From the NCBI RefSeq assembly GCF_902764455.1, contig NZ_CACWVY010000002.1, positions 1-64,000 of the forward strand: a stretch of DNA of 64,000 nt. The letters run 5' to 3'. Below the pieces are notes generated by a model, which searched no databases, was not told the DNA's origin, and saw only the letters and a program-made list of their open reading frames with translations. Position numbers and translations under genes: made by a program. The stretch is from an uncultured Methanobrevibacter sp. GTDB taxonomy: Archaea; Methanobacteriota; Methanobacteria; Methanobacteriales; Methanobacteriaceae. Shown in pieces: positions 30,745 to 39,921 of the stretch (positions are counted from its first letter, which is position 1; each line of letters begins with the position of its first letter).

Positions 30745-31824
30745 TCACTCAAATATTTTTGACACACATCCTGCAATCAGACCTGCAAAAACATCATCCA
30801 GAATTGGAGGAAGTCCATAAATTATTCCAGGTTTAGCTTCATCATATCTTTTAAAGTTAAAGGCAGCTTTAGTTCCGGCAATCTGATTTGCAACGGCAAG
30901 CCCCAAAACTTTGCGAAAGTATAAACTTCCAGAATCATTACCCATGTCCACTTCCCTGATGCGATTGCCTGCAAGATCATGTTCTGTTCTTAATGCCGCT
31001 ACCAAAAGTGCAATAACATTGATGTCACTTAAAGATTTTAGAATTTGGGTTTCAAGCTTACTTTCCAGTTCAGGCGTTACTTCGACATCTTCAAGAAGTT
31101 CCACTCCAGCCTCCACCAAATCCCCAATCAGGATTCCTTCAGAAACAAAATAATCCAAAATTCCAAAAGTCAAATCCATTCTCTCAAATGCATCCTCAAT
31201 ACTTATTTCGACAGCCTCTTCGATTTGTATTTTTAACTCTTCATAGTCAAATTCATCAAATTCGGCATTGTTAATGTCCAGACTTTCATCATTAACATTA
31301 ACATTTGATAATACTGCAAGAAAATCATCACAGTTCAATATATTCTGAATATGAAACGGCAGCGCAATGTTGGAGAGAACCTTTGCCTTGATATTTGTTA
31401 TGACTTTAAACAGCTTAAGCAAATTCTTTGGAGACAATAGCTTGTCTATGTAAACCACATGACTTATATTGATTTTTGCATCCACAAATCCCTTTGGAGA
31501 GTTTGCAACCTTAAGACTGTCTGTAAACTCTTCAATTACAACATCATTTGAAAGAAATGTAAAAATAGTCAAATCACCATAGGAATTTACAAAGTAATTT
31601 ATGGAATCTGTTGCCTGTGCAATATATGCTCCCTGAGATTGGTTAAATGCCTCGGCCCTTTTTGCAGTAGCTTCAAAATCATCTTTTGCCTTTAGAACAT
31701 TTATATTTTCCACAATATCAATGCCGTCACTTACAGTAAAATCACTGAAGGCCAAAAAATGATTCGAATTGTTAATGCACATTCCATAATCCTTTTCTAT
31801 AATCTCAATTTTTTTACTTTCCAT
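30745..31824 (-). CDS. CobZ-like alpha-ribazole phosphatase with N-terminal extension
   Basis: 359 aa. The C-terminal ~150 residues match the PgpA/CobZ family: [20 protein letters not shown] and [15 protein letters not shown] are the conserved segments. CobZ removes the phosphate from alpha-ribazole phosphate in archaea. The N-terminal ~200 residues are not part of that family and were not recognised with certainty; in Methanopyrus a fused enzyme (CbiS) carries CbiZ amidohydrolase there, and this should be compared. It is coupled to cobS. The ATG giving MESKKIEI is chosen over an upstream TTG. Confidence 0.8.
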   Translation of the reverse strand: MESKKIEIIEKDYGMCINNSNHFLAFSDFTVSDGIDIVENINVLKAKDDFEATAKRAEAFNQSQGAYIAQATDSINYFVNSYGDLTIFTFLSNDVVIEEFTDSLKVANSPKGFVDAKINISHVVYIDKLLSPKNLLKLFKVITNIKAKVLSNIALPFHIQNILNCDDFLAVLSNVNVNDESLDINNAEFDEFDYEELKIQIEEAVEISIEDAFERMDLTFGILDYFVSEGILIGDLVEAGVELLEDVEVTPELESKLETQILKSLSDINVIALLVAALRTEHDLAGNRIREVDMGNDSGSLYFRKVLGLAVANQIAGTKAAFNFKRYDEAKPGIIYGLPPILDDVFAGLIAGCVSKIFE

Positions 31825-31912
31825 AACAATGACCAAACTATCATTAATACATATAATATATTAATTATTTAATTTAAATTTTATATTAACTGAATGGAAA
31901 AGGAACTATTTT

Positions 31913-33082
31913 ATGACAATTATTATTGACCCGCAATCTAGCGGAATAGCTGGAAATATGATTATTGGTGCTTTTGCAGATTTAGGCGCCGACTGTGAAA
32001 AACTTAAGCAAATCATGGAAAAATCGGCCCATGAATTTGGAGAAGTGGAAGTGAAATTTGAAAAAGTGCTTAAACATGGAATCAGCTCAACATACTGCCA
32101 TGTTGAAATGCTTGAAACAAAACCTCCAATTAATTATCCTGAATTTATCAAAAAGATTGAAAATTTGGATTTGGATGAAAAAGTTAAAAAGACTTCCGTT
32201 AAAGTATTTGAAAGAATTGCAAAAGCTGAAGCAAAAGTGCATGGTAAAGACCTAAGTGAAGTTCATTTTCATGAAGTTGGAGCAAGTGATGCAGTTGCAG
32301 ATGTAGTCGGGTCAATATATGCATACTATTCACTCAATTTGGACAAACAAAAAATAATCGGCCTTCCGATTGCTGTTGGAGGTGGAAGAGTCAAAACAGC
32401 TCATGGAATAATTCCTGTTCCGGCACCTGCCGTTGTTGAAATTCTAAAAGATGCAAAAATTGTTGGAGGACCTGTTGCCAGTGAACTTGCAACACCTACA
32501 GGTTCGGCAATCTATGCAGAAATTTGTGACGAAATCAAGGAATTCATTCCCCTTGTAAAGCCTGAAAAGGTAGCATATGGAGCGGGCAAAAAAGACTTTG
32601 ACCATCCGAACGTTTTAAGAGTCATTGAAACATCAGATATTACCGAAAGTGATAAGATTGATGTTATTGAAACCAATATCGACCATTTGACCGGAGAGGA
32701 AATCGGTTATTTGTTTGACAAGCTTATGAGTCTTGGAGCAAGTGACGTTTCCATCACTCCAATAATTATGAAGAAAAATCGTCAGGGAAGCCTTTTAAAA
32801 GTGATTTCAGCAAGGAAAAATAGAGAAAAACTGGTTGAAGCCATATTTATTGAAACCGGAAGTCTGGGAATCAGAATATCTCCAAATCTGCACAGAGGAG
32901 TTGCCAAAAGAGAATTTGTTAAAGAAACATTCAACATTAACGGCAACGATTATGAAGTTACATTTAAAATAGCTTACATTAACGGAGAGATAATCTCAAA
33001 AAGACCAGAATATGAAGATTTAAAAAGAATTGCAGAAGACAGTGAAATCCCATTAAGAAAAGTTAAAGAGATGATAGAATGA
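31913..33082 (+). CDS. larC: LarC-like nickel-insertion protein (DUF111 family)
   Basis: 389 aa, family of the nickel-inserting cyclometallase that makes the nickel-pincer cofactor of lactate racemase. DPQSSGIAGNMIIGAFADLGA, HFHEVGASDAVADVVG and ETNIDHLTGEEIGYLFDKL are conserved. Methanogens widely carry this family without LarA, so its client here may differ. The ATG has AAGGAA upstream. Its last ATGA overlaps the queC start. Confidence 0.9.
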   Translation: MTIIIDPQSSGIAGNMIIGAFADLGADCEKLKQIMEKSAHEFGEVEVKFEKVLKHGISSTYCHVEMLETKPPINYPEFIKKIENLDLDEKVKKTSVKVFERIAKAEAKVHGKDLSEVHFHEVGASDAVADVVGSIYAYYSLNLDKQKIIGLPIAVGGGRVKTAHGIIPVPAPAVVEILKDAKIVGGPVASELATPTGSAIYAEICDEIKEFIPLVKPEKVAYGAGKKDFDHPNVLRVIETSDITESDKIDVIETNIDHLTGEEIGYLFDKLMSLGASDVSITPIIMKKNRQGSLLKVISARKNREKLVEAIFIETGSLGIRISPNLHRGVAKREFVKETFNINGNDYEVTFKIAYINGEIISKRPEYEDLKRIAEDSEIPLRKVKEMIE

Positions 33083-33756
33083 AAAAAGCAATTGCCGTAC
33101 TTTCAGGAGGTCTTGACTGTACTGTTGCAACAAGCGTTTATGCAGAAGACTATGAAATTCATGCAATAACATTCAATTATGGTCAAAAAGCATTTAAAAG
33201 AGAATTGGAAGCTGCAAAAAAGATATGTGAAAAAATGAATTGGACACATGAAGTCATAAATCTGGACTGGCTTTCAAAAATAAGCACATCAAGCCTCAAT
33301 ACCTCAGAAGAAATACCCGAAGTATCTCTGGATGATTTGGACGATGTTGAAAAAAGCAGTGAAAGTGCAAGCAGTGTCTGGGTTCCTGCAAGAAACACTG
33401 TTTTTACTTCAATTGCCCTGTCATATGCTGAAAGCATAGGTGCAGAAATCATAATTGTCGGATGGGATGCAGAAGAAGCTGCAACATTTCCGGACAATTC
33501 AAAAAAGTATCTGGAAAAATTCAATGAATTGATTGGTGTTGGTTCACCAGACAATATTAAAATTGAAGCACCAGCCATTGATTTAGATAAAGAGGAAATA
33601 GTAAAGTTAGGAGTTGAGGTTGGTGCTCCAATGGAATTGAGTTATTCCTGTTATAAAGGAAATGACAAACATTGTGGTGTTTGTGAAAGTTGTATGAGGC
33701 GAAAAAGAGCCTTCAAGACATCAGACATTAAAGATTTAAGCGAATATGAAAATTAA
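33079..33756 (+). CDS. queC: 7-cyano-7-deazaguanine synthase
   Basis: Makes preQ0, the precursor of archaeosine at tRNA position 15. 225 aa. The PP-loop ATP site is VLSGGLDCTVATS, and the zinc site is in HCGVCESCMRRKRAF. VWVPARNTVF and GWDAEEAATFPDNS are also conserved. It overlaps larC by 4 bp (coupled) and the convergent VWA gene by 4 bp. Confidence 0.97.
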   Translation: MKKAIAVLSGGLDCTVATSVYAEDYEIHAITFNYGQKAFKRELEAAKKICEKMNWTHEVINLDWLSKISTSSLNTSEEIPEVSLDDLDDVEKSSESASSVWVPARNTVFTSIALSYAESIGAEIIIVGWDAEEAATFPDNSKKYLEKFNELIGVGSPDNIKIEAPAIDLDKEEIVKLGVEVGAPMELSYSCYKGNDKHCGVCESCMRRKRAFKTSDIKDLSEYEN

Positions 33757-34367
33757 TCATATTTTTTTAAATCTTTTTTCCATTCCCCATCATCCAAACT
33801 TCTATCTGATCTCATATACAGGGATGCATTTTCAACTGAAGAGAATAAGTCATTTACACCATTTTTAGTTTTTTTGTAATGTGCAGCTCTTGATTTTCTA
33901 ATGCCTATTCCATTTGCTTCTGAGTAGGAGTCAATGTCAGCACCAATAAACAGGAATTCCCATTTATGATTGTTAATCATGTTCTTAATTTGGGATTTTG
34001 AAAATTCAATTGAAGCATTTTCTTTTCCATCAGTCATTATTACAAATAACGCCTTATTTTCAATCTCCCTATCTAGAGAAGTTATTGTTTTACCGATTGC
34101 ATCCAGAAGAGCAGTTGTACCTCTGACATAGTATTCATCACTTGTGAGTTTTTCAACTTCATCAATAGTTTTTCTTTTGTATAAAACTTCATATTCATCG
34201 TCAAAAAGAACAACAGTTACTTTTGTATCTAATTTTTTTGCCCTTTCCTTTTCAATAAAAGAGTTAAACCCGCCGATTGTGTCTTCTACAGAGTTATACA
34301 TGGATCCACTTCTGTCGATTAAGAAAATCAAATCCAATTTTTCATCAAATGGTCTTTCTTTTTCCAT
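33753..34367 (-). CDS. von Willebrand factor A domain protein
   Basis: 204-aa single VWA domain. The MIDAS metal site is complete: LIDRSGSMYNSV, the Thr of VRGTTALLDAIG, and MTDGKENAS. No signal peptide or other domain is present, so it is probably cytoplasmic. A GGAGGATG site precedes the ATG. It lies downstream of a winged-helix regulator and an M48 protease on the same strand; a functional link is possible but unproven. Confidence 0.9.
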   Translation of the reverse strand: MEKERPFDEKLDLIFLIDRSGSMYNSVEDTIGGFNSFIEKERAKKLDTKVTVVLFDDEYEVLYKRKTIDEVEKLTSDEYYVRGTTALLDAIGKTITSLDREIENKALFVIMTDGKENASIEFSKSQIKNMINNHKWEFLFIGADIDSYSEANGIGIRKSRAAHYKKTKNGVNDLFSSVENASLYMRSDRSLDDGEWKKDLKKYD

Positions 34368-34488
34368 TATTTCATCCTCCAGTCATGTGGTTAATAAGTT
34401 GTTAATAACTTACACACAATATATTAACTTGAGGGTGTATATAAACTTTTCTGTTTTGAGAAAAAAAATTAAAGAATAAAAAAAAGAT

Positions 34489-34743
34489 TTAAACCAGCTT
34501 GTCTATTATCTCTTCGCCTTCTTCAGAAAGCCTGTATACACGACCTTTTTTAGCATCAGGATTAATACATACTATTAAACCCAAATCCCATAATTCAGCC
34601 AAGACAGTAGATATGTGGTTTTGTAATATGCCACAGTCAGCGGCAACATTTTTCGGTATTTTTGGCTCATCATTCAGAGATTTTAATACTTTAACCCTAT
34701 AAGATGATTTATTAACGTGATGTATAACTTCTTCATCAATCAT
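34489..34743 (-). CDS. Winged-helix DNA-binding protein
   Basis: 84-aa archaeal transcription regulator. IPKNVAADCGILQNHISTVLAELWDLGLIV is the helix-turn-helix (split here: AADCGILQNHISTVLAELW) and KGRVYRLSEEGEEIIDKL the wing and C-terminal helix. A strong AAGGAGG precedes the ATG. It begins 12 bp after the M48 protease, probably co-transcribed. Confidence 0.85.
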   Translation of the reverse strand: MIDEEVIHHVNKSSYRVKVLKSLNDEPKIPKNVAADCGILQNHISTVLAELWDLGLIVCINPDAKKGRVYRLSEEGEEIIDKLV

Positions 34744-34754
34744 ATTGTTCCTCC

Positions 34755-35771
34755 TTAAAGTTTATTTCCACAATTTGTACAAAATTTATCGCCTTTTTCA
34801 ATAGAAGCGCCACATTTCAAACATTTCAACTCATCAACAAATTGAGCTCCACAATTAGTACAGAATTTAGCATCAATATCTTCCTGATTACCGCAATTCT
34901 CACAATACTTCACAATATTTTCCCCAACCATATGGGAAGACTTATATTCTTCTTTAGGTTTTGGAACATCCCCCAGAACAGGAGCAGAATAAAAATCTTT
35001 CTGATTTTCAATTTCATCAATAAGTTCATTCATTACAGCTATCCTTTTTGAATCTGCAGGATGTGTTGAGAAAAAATCATGGTTATTAGGATTTCCTCCT
35101 GCCATGGACTGCCAAAATGCAGGAATTGAAGATATGTCATAACCTGCCCAGTGAATTATCATCATACCCAGTTTATCTGCCTCGAGTTCCTGATCTCTTC
35201 CCCAAGGATTCATCAAAAGAAATTGAGAACCAACACTTGCAACATTGGTTGCAGCTCTTGTAAGGTCTCCCATTCCTCCCAAACCGACAAGGTCCAGTGC
35301 AAAGCTTCCAATCCAGGCAGCAGAAGTGATTGCATTTTGAGCATTTTGAGCACTGAGCCTGGTTCTAGAGTGGTCAAGAAGTGCATGAGCCATTTCATGG
35401 CCTAAAATAAATGCAACCTTTTCTTCAGTATTTGCAACTGAAAGAATTCCTGAAAACATTACTATTTTTCCACCAGGCATGCAAAACGCATTTACAGTAT
35501 TGTCTGCTACCAGATGGAAATCCCAATCATAATAATCTGCCGTATAATCACTTCTTCCAATTTGAGCCAAATAATTTTCAACAGCCTGAATCAAATTGAT
35601 GGCAACGTTTCTAACAATCTGACCATTTGGAGTATTATCCAGAAGTTGCGCCTGATTAATCATGGCGTAATATTCATTATAAGACTCCTGAAGAAATTTA
35701 TCATCATTGACAATATCAAAATGTGACTTTCCAGTAAATGGATTGACACTGCTTCTATCATCCTTTGCCAT
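34755..35771 (-). CDS. M48-family metallopeptidase with C-terminal zinc ribbons
   Basis: 338 aa. The catalytic helix is LGHEMAHALLDHSR (about residue 125), with the third ligand in the QELEADKLGM region. Unlike HtpX it lacks clear N-terminal membrane spans. Two C-terminal zinc ribbons, CENCGNQ...FCTNCG and CLKCGAS...FCTNCG, form the last ~60 residues. Likely a cytoplasmic or membrane-associated protease; the ribbon may recruit substrates. Confidence 0.9.
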   Translation of the reverse strand: MAKDDRSSVNPFTGKSHFDIVNDDKFLQESYNEYYAMINQAQLLDNTPNGQIVRNVAINLIQAVENYLAQIGRSDYTADYYDWDFHLVADNTVNAFCMPGGKIVMFSGILSVANTEEKVAFILGHEMAHALLDHSRTRLSAQNAQNAITSAAWIGSFALDLVGLGGMGDLTRAATNVASVGSQFLLMNPWGRDQELEADKLGMMIIHWAGYDISSIPAFWQSMAGGNPNNHDFFSTHPADSKRIAVMNELIDEIENQKDFYSAPVLGDVPKPKEEYKSSHMVGENIVKYCENCGNQEDIDAKFCTNCGAQFVDELKCLKCGASIEKGDKFCTNCGNKL

Positions 35772-35833
35772 AATAATATATTTGTAAGTTGTGTATAAAA
35801 AGTTTTTTAATTATCAAAAAACAATAGATAAAT

Positions 35834-36436
35834 ATGAAAAAATTTTTACTTGCATTAACATTAACATTGCTGCTATTAGGCTGCGTTTTTGCAAGCTCAA
35901 ATGTTACAGTCAACGGAGTTGATTTTGAGATTCCTTCCAAATATCAGGGCGGAGAGCTTAAAAACGATATGTACAGATTAGACAATGATTTTTCAATCCG
36001 ATGCGTCAGTGATAATGTAGTTAATGCAATCGGCCTTTGGGCGGAAGAACAGGATTCAAGTGAGGATTTGTCAATAGACAACCATCCTGTGAGGCATTTC
36101 TATCAGTACAGTAAAATCCACCATGGAAACTGGTCACATGCATATTTTGCAAGTGGCAAAGAAATCTATGAAATTACATGGCCCGGCGAGAAAATTGACA
36201 ATGACATTGAAAAATTAATCAAAAATACTCCTCCAAGTAAAATTGATGAAGATGCATTCTACGATACATTGGACAAATCCTATGAGATATACAAAACGCA
36301 AAAAATTTATCAATTAAATCATGACGGAGAGTATAACTACAATGATGCCAAACACCAATCACAATACAAACAAATTGAAAAACAGGAAAACAAAAAATTT
36401 AATGAAATATTGCTGACATATCACAAAAATAATTAA
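35834..36436 (+). CDS. Small exported protein of unknown function
   Basis: 200 aa. The N-terminus MKKFLLALTLTLLLLGCVFA is a signal peptide with a possible lipobox (LLGC) or a signal peptidase site after FA. The mature part has no recognised domain; it is followed by a charged, Gln/Lys-rich tail (KHQSQYKQIEKQENKKF). It is divergent from the M48 protease with 62 bp between the starts. Probably on the outer face of the cell. Confidence 0.75.
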   Translation: MKKFLLALTLTLLLLGCVFASSNVTVNGVDFEIPSKYQGGELKNDMYRLDNDFSIRCVSDNVVNAIGLWAEEQDSSEDLSIDNHPVRHFYQYSKIHHGNWSHAYFASGKEIYEITWPGEKIDNDIEKLIKNTPPSKIDEDAFYDTLDKSYEIYKTQKIYQLNHDGEYNYNDAKHQSQYKQIEKQENKKFNEILLTYHKNN

Positions 36437-36453
36437 GACTCTGGAGATCCAAC

Positions 36454-36772
36454 ATGGCTTCAAGTAAAGAATATCTAGACTATATACTGGAACAGTTATC
36501 CGATTTAGATGAAATAACCTACCGAGCAATGATGGGAGAATACATCTTATACTACCACAAAAAAAATCATTGGCGGAATTTACAACGACCGTTTTCTTTT
36601 AAAACCTGTTAAAGTAGCAAGAGAAATGATGCCTGATGCAAATATGGAATTGCCATATGAAGGTGCAAAGGAGATGCTGCTTGTGGATGATGTAGAAAAC
36701 AAAGCGTTTTTAAAAGAGTTGGTGGAAGCAATGTATGAAGAACTTCCATCTCCAAGAAAAAGGAGCAAATAA
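36454..36772 (+). pseudogene. TfoX N-terminal-domain gene with a +1 frameshift in an A8 run
   Basis: Reads MASSKEYLDYILEQLSDLDE...MMGEYILYYH, then shifts frame at eight A's (36559-36566). With seven A's the reading continues IIGGIYNDRFLLKPVKVARE...MELPYEGAKEMLLVDDVE to a stop at 36770-36772, giving a complete ~105-aa TfoX-N protein (YRAMMGEYILYY and KPV are family features). A GGAGATCC site precedes the ATG. It is either a sequencing homopolymer error or a recent lesion. The function of these small proteins in archaea is unknown. Confidence 0.85.
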
Positions 36773-37199
36773 ATTTAATTTTTCCACATCAAATTATTTT
36801 TTCTGCAAATACCTATTATTCTTTTTCAGTTCAAAAATGTAACTTACCTACATTTAATAGTAATATTGAGTAGTTTATACTGTCAATTTGATAGTTTAAA
36901 CCCAATTCCGCATAATATTTCCATTAGTATGACATTGTTTGTTTCATCAGAATTAAATAATCTATTTCTTTAGCACATTCATTTACAAGTTCATACTTAT
37001 CAGTTTTATTAAAGAACACACTTACCATTATTTCACCATTAGATCAATATTTTCATTTAAAGTCTTTTAAACAGATTTTGTTTATAAATATGATTAAACA
37101 ATACTAGTTTAAGCGATTTTAAGTTTCAATAATACCCTATAAGACAAAAATCTAAAAGAAAATATTAATTTTATTTCCTAATTTTAGTTTTTCAAAACA

Positions 37200-37207
37200 T
37201 TTATATA
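37200..37207 (+). promoter_or_regulatory. TATA box of glnA
   Basis: TTTATATA followed, at the usual ~25-bp distance, by the palindromic operator. The predicted start site (~37230) leaves a leader of about 115 nt before glnA. Confidence 0.6.
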
Positions 37208-37226
37208 TCACTAAAAATAGAATATT

Positions 37227-37252
37227 AGTCGGAAGGAAGTTTCCTTCCGACT
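37227..37252 (+). promoter_or_regulatory. NrpR-type nitrogen operator of glnA
   Basis: A 12-2-12 palindrome, AGTCGGAAGGAA-GT-TTCCTTCCGACT, containing two overlapping copies of GGAA-N6-TTCC, the operator bound by the nitrogen repressor NrpR in Methanococcus. It covers the predicted glnA transcription start, where a bound repressor would block RNA polymerase. The glutamate synthase operon downstream has no such site. Confidence 0.75.
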
Positions 37253-37346
37253 ATGTATTTAATTAAATTCATTAAGTCAAAAAGGGTTTTCCACTTCCCA
37301 TATTTTCAAGAAAATGGAAAATAGACTCTAAAAATGAAGTGAAAAA

Positions 37347-38684
37347 ATGTCAGCAAAAGATAACAAATTAGACCAAATAATCAAAACAATTGAAGTAAAT
37401 GACATAAAATTCTTAAAACTAGAATTTTCAGACATACATGGACTGCCTAAAAGCATGGCAGTACCTCTTAAAAAAGCTAATGATGTTGAAGATATAGTAA
37501 AAGACGGATTATTATTTGACGGATCATCAGTAGCAGGATTAGCTTCAATCAACGACAGTGATTTACTTGCAAAACCGGATATTGATACATTCTCAACTAT
37601 CCCTTGGAGGCCTGAATCAAAAGGTACAAGCAGATTCATATGTGATATTTTCACCACAGAAGGAAAACCGTATGACGGAGATCCAAGAGGCGTACTCAAA
37701 AAATCATTACAGATTGCAGAAAAAAAAGGATACCAGTTTAATATGGGTCCTGAACCGGAATTCTTCATTATAAAAGAAGATGAAAACGGAAACTACATCC
37801 CTGCTGATGAAGCCGAATACTTTGATGTGGAACCTCTAGACCAAGGTACAGATATCAGAAGAGAAATCGTACTGGGATTAGAAAAACTAGATTTCAATGT
37901 AGAAGTAAGTCACCACGAAGTAGCAGCAGGACAGCACGAAGTTGATTTTAAATATGCAGACGCTTTAAAAACAGCTGATGCAGTAATAACATTCAAAGAA
38001 GCTGTTAAAGCATTAGTAAACAAATTAGGATTTAAAGCAACATTCATGCCAAAACCATTTATGGGAATCAACGGTAGTGGAATGCACTGTAATCAAAGTC
38101 TTTTTAAAGACGGGAAAAATATTTTCTATGATCCTGATACTGAAACTCAAATATCACAGGAAGCATTATACTTCATTGGAGGATTGCTAAAACATGCACC
38201 GGCATTATCATCAATCTTATCTCCTACCGTCAACTCATATAAACGTTTAGTGCCTGGTTACGAAGCACCATGTTACATTGCTTACGGTTTTAAAAACAGG
38301 TCAACATTATTAAGAATTCCTGCATCCCGTGGATTAGGTACAAGAATTGAATGCAGATCTGCTGACCCATCATGTAACCCATACTTAGCATTCGCAGTAT
38401 TGCTTGAAGCAGGTTTAGACGGTATGAACAATAAAATTGACCCAGGTGAACCAACAGAAGAAAACCTATTCGCATTCACTGAAGATGAGATTGCAGAAAA
38501 AGGAATCAGCAGTTTACCAACAAGTTTATGGGAAGCATATCACTCACTCGAAGAAGACGAAGTTGTTAAAAATGCTCTTGGAGAAAAAGTATTTAATCAA
38601 TTCTACAACATCAAAAGAGCTGAATGGGATGCTTATAGAATACAAGTATTCGATTATGAAAGGGACGAATACCTAAACGTGTAA
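37347..38684 (+). CDS. glnA: Glutamine synthetase (type I)
   Basis: ATP-dependent amidation of glutamate, 445 aa. [70 protein letters not shown] (metal and ammonium sites) and the C-terminal region are those of a GSI-alpha enzyme. The adenylylation-loop Tyr region of the beta type is absent, as usual in archaea. It is controlled by the NrpR-type operator upstream and followed by the glutamate synthase genes, giving a GS-GOGAT unit. Confidence 0.98.
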   Translation: MSAKDNKLDQIIKTIEVNDIKFLKLEFSDIHGLPKSMAVPLKKANDVEDIVKDGLLFDGSSVAGLASINDSDLLAKPDIDTFSTIPWRPESKGTSRFICDIFTTEGKPYDGDPRGVLKKSLQIAEKKGYQFNMGPEPEFFIIKEDENGNYIPADEAEYFDVEPLDQGTDIRREIVLGLEKLDFNVEVSHHEVAAGQHEVDFKYADALKTADAVITFKEAVKALVNKLGFKATFMPKPFMGINGSGMHCNQSLFKDGKNIFYDPDTETQISQEALYFIGGLLKHAPALSSILSPTVNSYKRLVPGYEAPCYIAYGFKNRSTLLRIPASRGLGTRIECRSADPSCNPYLAFAVLLEAGLDGMNNKIDPGEPTEENLFAFTEDEIAEKGISSLPTSLWEAYHSLEEDEVVKNALGEKVFNQFYNIKRAEWDAYRIQVFDYERDEYLNV

Positions 38685-38988
38685 ATATTCATTATTGGAG
38701 TCAAATTTTTGACTACCAATTAATTCTAAATTTTTTGGAGGTAATAAACAAGAAATGATAAATACGCTCAAATTTGGCAGTTGAATTTCAGAATTATTAT
38801 TTTAAGGCATATGGTAATTTCAGAGAGTTAACGTTTAAAGGCATATGAAAAAGTATTTTATGATTATTATTTTAAAAGGCATATGAGAATTTTTGGATAT
38901 TAATTTTAAGGCATATGATAAAAATATCCGTTTAAAATAAGATTAACTTAAAATACGTGTATTCACCGATTATCTTGGAGGTAGAAGA
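38685..38988. other. glnA-gltB1 intergenic region
   Basis: 304 bp. It contains GGAGGT at 38737-38742 followed by a nine-codon frame (ATG 38755, stop 38782-38784), then the four AAGGCATATG repeats, and finally the GGAGGTAGAAG ribosome-binding site of the amidotransferase gene. No intrinsic terminator is obvious, so read-through from glnA cannot be excluded. Confidence 0.45.
38804..38917 (+). repeat. Four direct repeats of AAGGCATATG upstream of the glutamate synthase operon
   Basis: Exact copies at 38804-38813, 38838-38847, 38876-38885 and 38908-38917, most within a longer TTTTAAGGCATATGR context, separated by 22-28 bp. Starts are 34, 38 and 32 bp apart, near three helical turns, so the sites lie close to one face of the helix. 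CATATG is itself palindromic. This looks like an array of sites for a transcription regulator; the regulator is unknown. The 10-mer was not noticed elsewhere in the window. Confidence 0.7.
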
Positions 38989-39906
38989 ATGTGTGGAATA
39001 GCAGGTGTAATATACAAAGATAAGAAAACTTACCCCGTAGGAGAAGCATTAACATCAATGCTTGAATCCCTACAACACAGAGGTCCTGATTCAGCAGGTT
39101 ATGCAATCTACGGCAGTTTAGATTTTCCTGATAATTATTATCAATTAAACATTGAAGTACAAAGAAAAAGAGGAGCATTAGATAATTTAAAATCATTATT
39201 AAATCAAATAAGTCCAATATTCGAAGAACAGTTAATTGAATCCGTAGGAGACTCAGACGTATACAAATGCAAAATATCACTGAACGAATATTCCCGTTTA
39301 AAACCCTGCATAAGAGAAATTGACGAACTGGAAAATGTACGGGTCATCAACGGGTCACATTCATTTGAAATGATAAAGGACGTTGGAAAAGTAAAAGACA
39401 TTGCAGAGAGATTTGATGTCAAAAGCAGGATGGGAACCCATGGAATAGGACATACCCGTTTTGCAACAGAAAGTGGTGTGGACCGCTATCATGCACACCC
39501 ATATCAAAGCTACATCATACCTGATATAACCGTAGTGCACAACGGACAAATCACCAATTACTGGAAAATAAGAGATCCTCTAGAAAGAAAAGGACATAAA
39601 TTTGAATCATTCAACGATACCGAATGCATTGTTCATTACATGGCTGACAAACTCAATCAAGGATATAAATTAGAAGAAGCCTTAGATCAGGCAGTGATTG
39701 ATTTGGACGGACCATTTTCAATATTGGTAGGAACACCTAATGGAATAGGCATTGCAAAGGACAAACTCGGTCTCAGACCAGGAGTAATGGTGGAAACTGA
39801 TGAAATCTTTGCAATAGCTTCAGAGGAAATGGCATTGCATAACGTAACAGATTCTGATAAAATTGAACAAATTGCTCCAGGAGAAACAAGAGCATACACA
39901 ATCTAA
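38989..39906 (+). CDS. Glutamate synthase amidotransferase subunit (archaeal GltB1)
   Basis: Class II glutamine amidotransferase, 305 aa, corresponding to the N-terminal domain of bacterial GltB. The start MCGIAGVIYKDK exposes the catalytic Cys2 after Met removal; LQHRGPDSAGYAIYG, GIGHTRFAT, VVHNGQITNYWKIR and ESFNDTECIVHYM are the classical glutaminase motifs. It releases ammonia from glutamine for the synthase subunit. Preceded by GGAGGTAGAAG. First of the four-gene archaeal glutamate synthase set. Confidence 0.95.
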   Translation: MCGIAGVIYKDKKTYPVGEALTSMLESLQHRGPDSAGYAIYGSLDFPDNYYQLNIEVQRKRGALDNLKSLLNQISPIFEEQLIESVGDSDVYKCKISLNEYSRLKPCIREIDELENVRVINGSHSFEMIKDVGKVKDIAERFDVKSRMGTHGIGHTRFATESGVDRYHAHPYQSYIIPDITVVHNGQITNYWKIRDPLERKGHKFESFNDTECIVHYMADKLNQGYKLEEALDQAVIDLDGPFSILVGTPNGIGIAKDKLGLRPGVMVETDEIFAIASEEMALHNVTDSDKIEQIAPGETRAYTI

Positions 39907-39921
39907 TAAGAGGTTTTGTCT

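Larger units (their letters stand above)
36773..37346. other. Long intergenic region upstream of glnA
   Basis: 574 bp. It carries the glnA TATA box and operator (listed separately). A minus-strand 34-codon reading (36924-37028, MVSVFFNKTDKYELVNE...) with GGTGA before its ATG could be a very small gene or a remnant; no family was recognised. The rest is AT-rich without clear structure. Confidence 0.4.

Noticed and set aside
33183-33578. 131-residue antisense frame inside queC
   Set aside because: Shadow of the real gene: the queC motifs (PP-loop, zinc site) are on the other strand and the antisense product is Ser/Ile-rich without domains.
38804-38917. CRISPR array
   Set aside because: The repeat is only 10 bp, spacers are AT-rich and of unequal length, and no cas gene is present; it fits a regulator-binding array.
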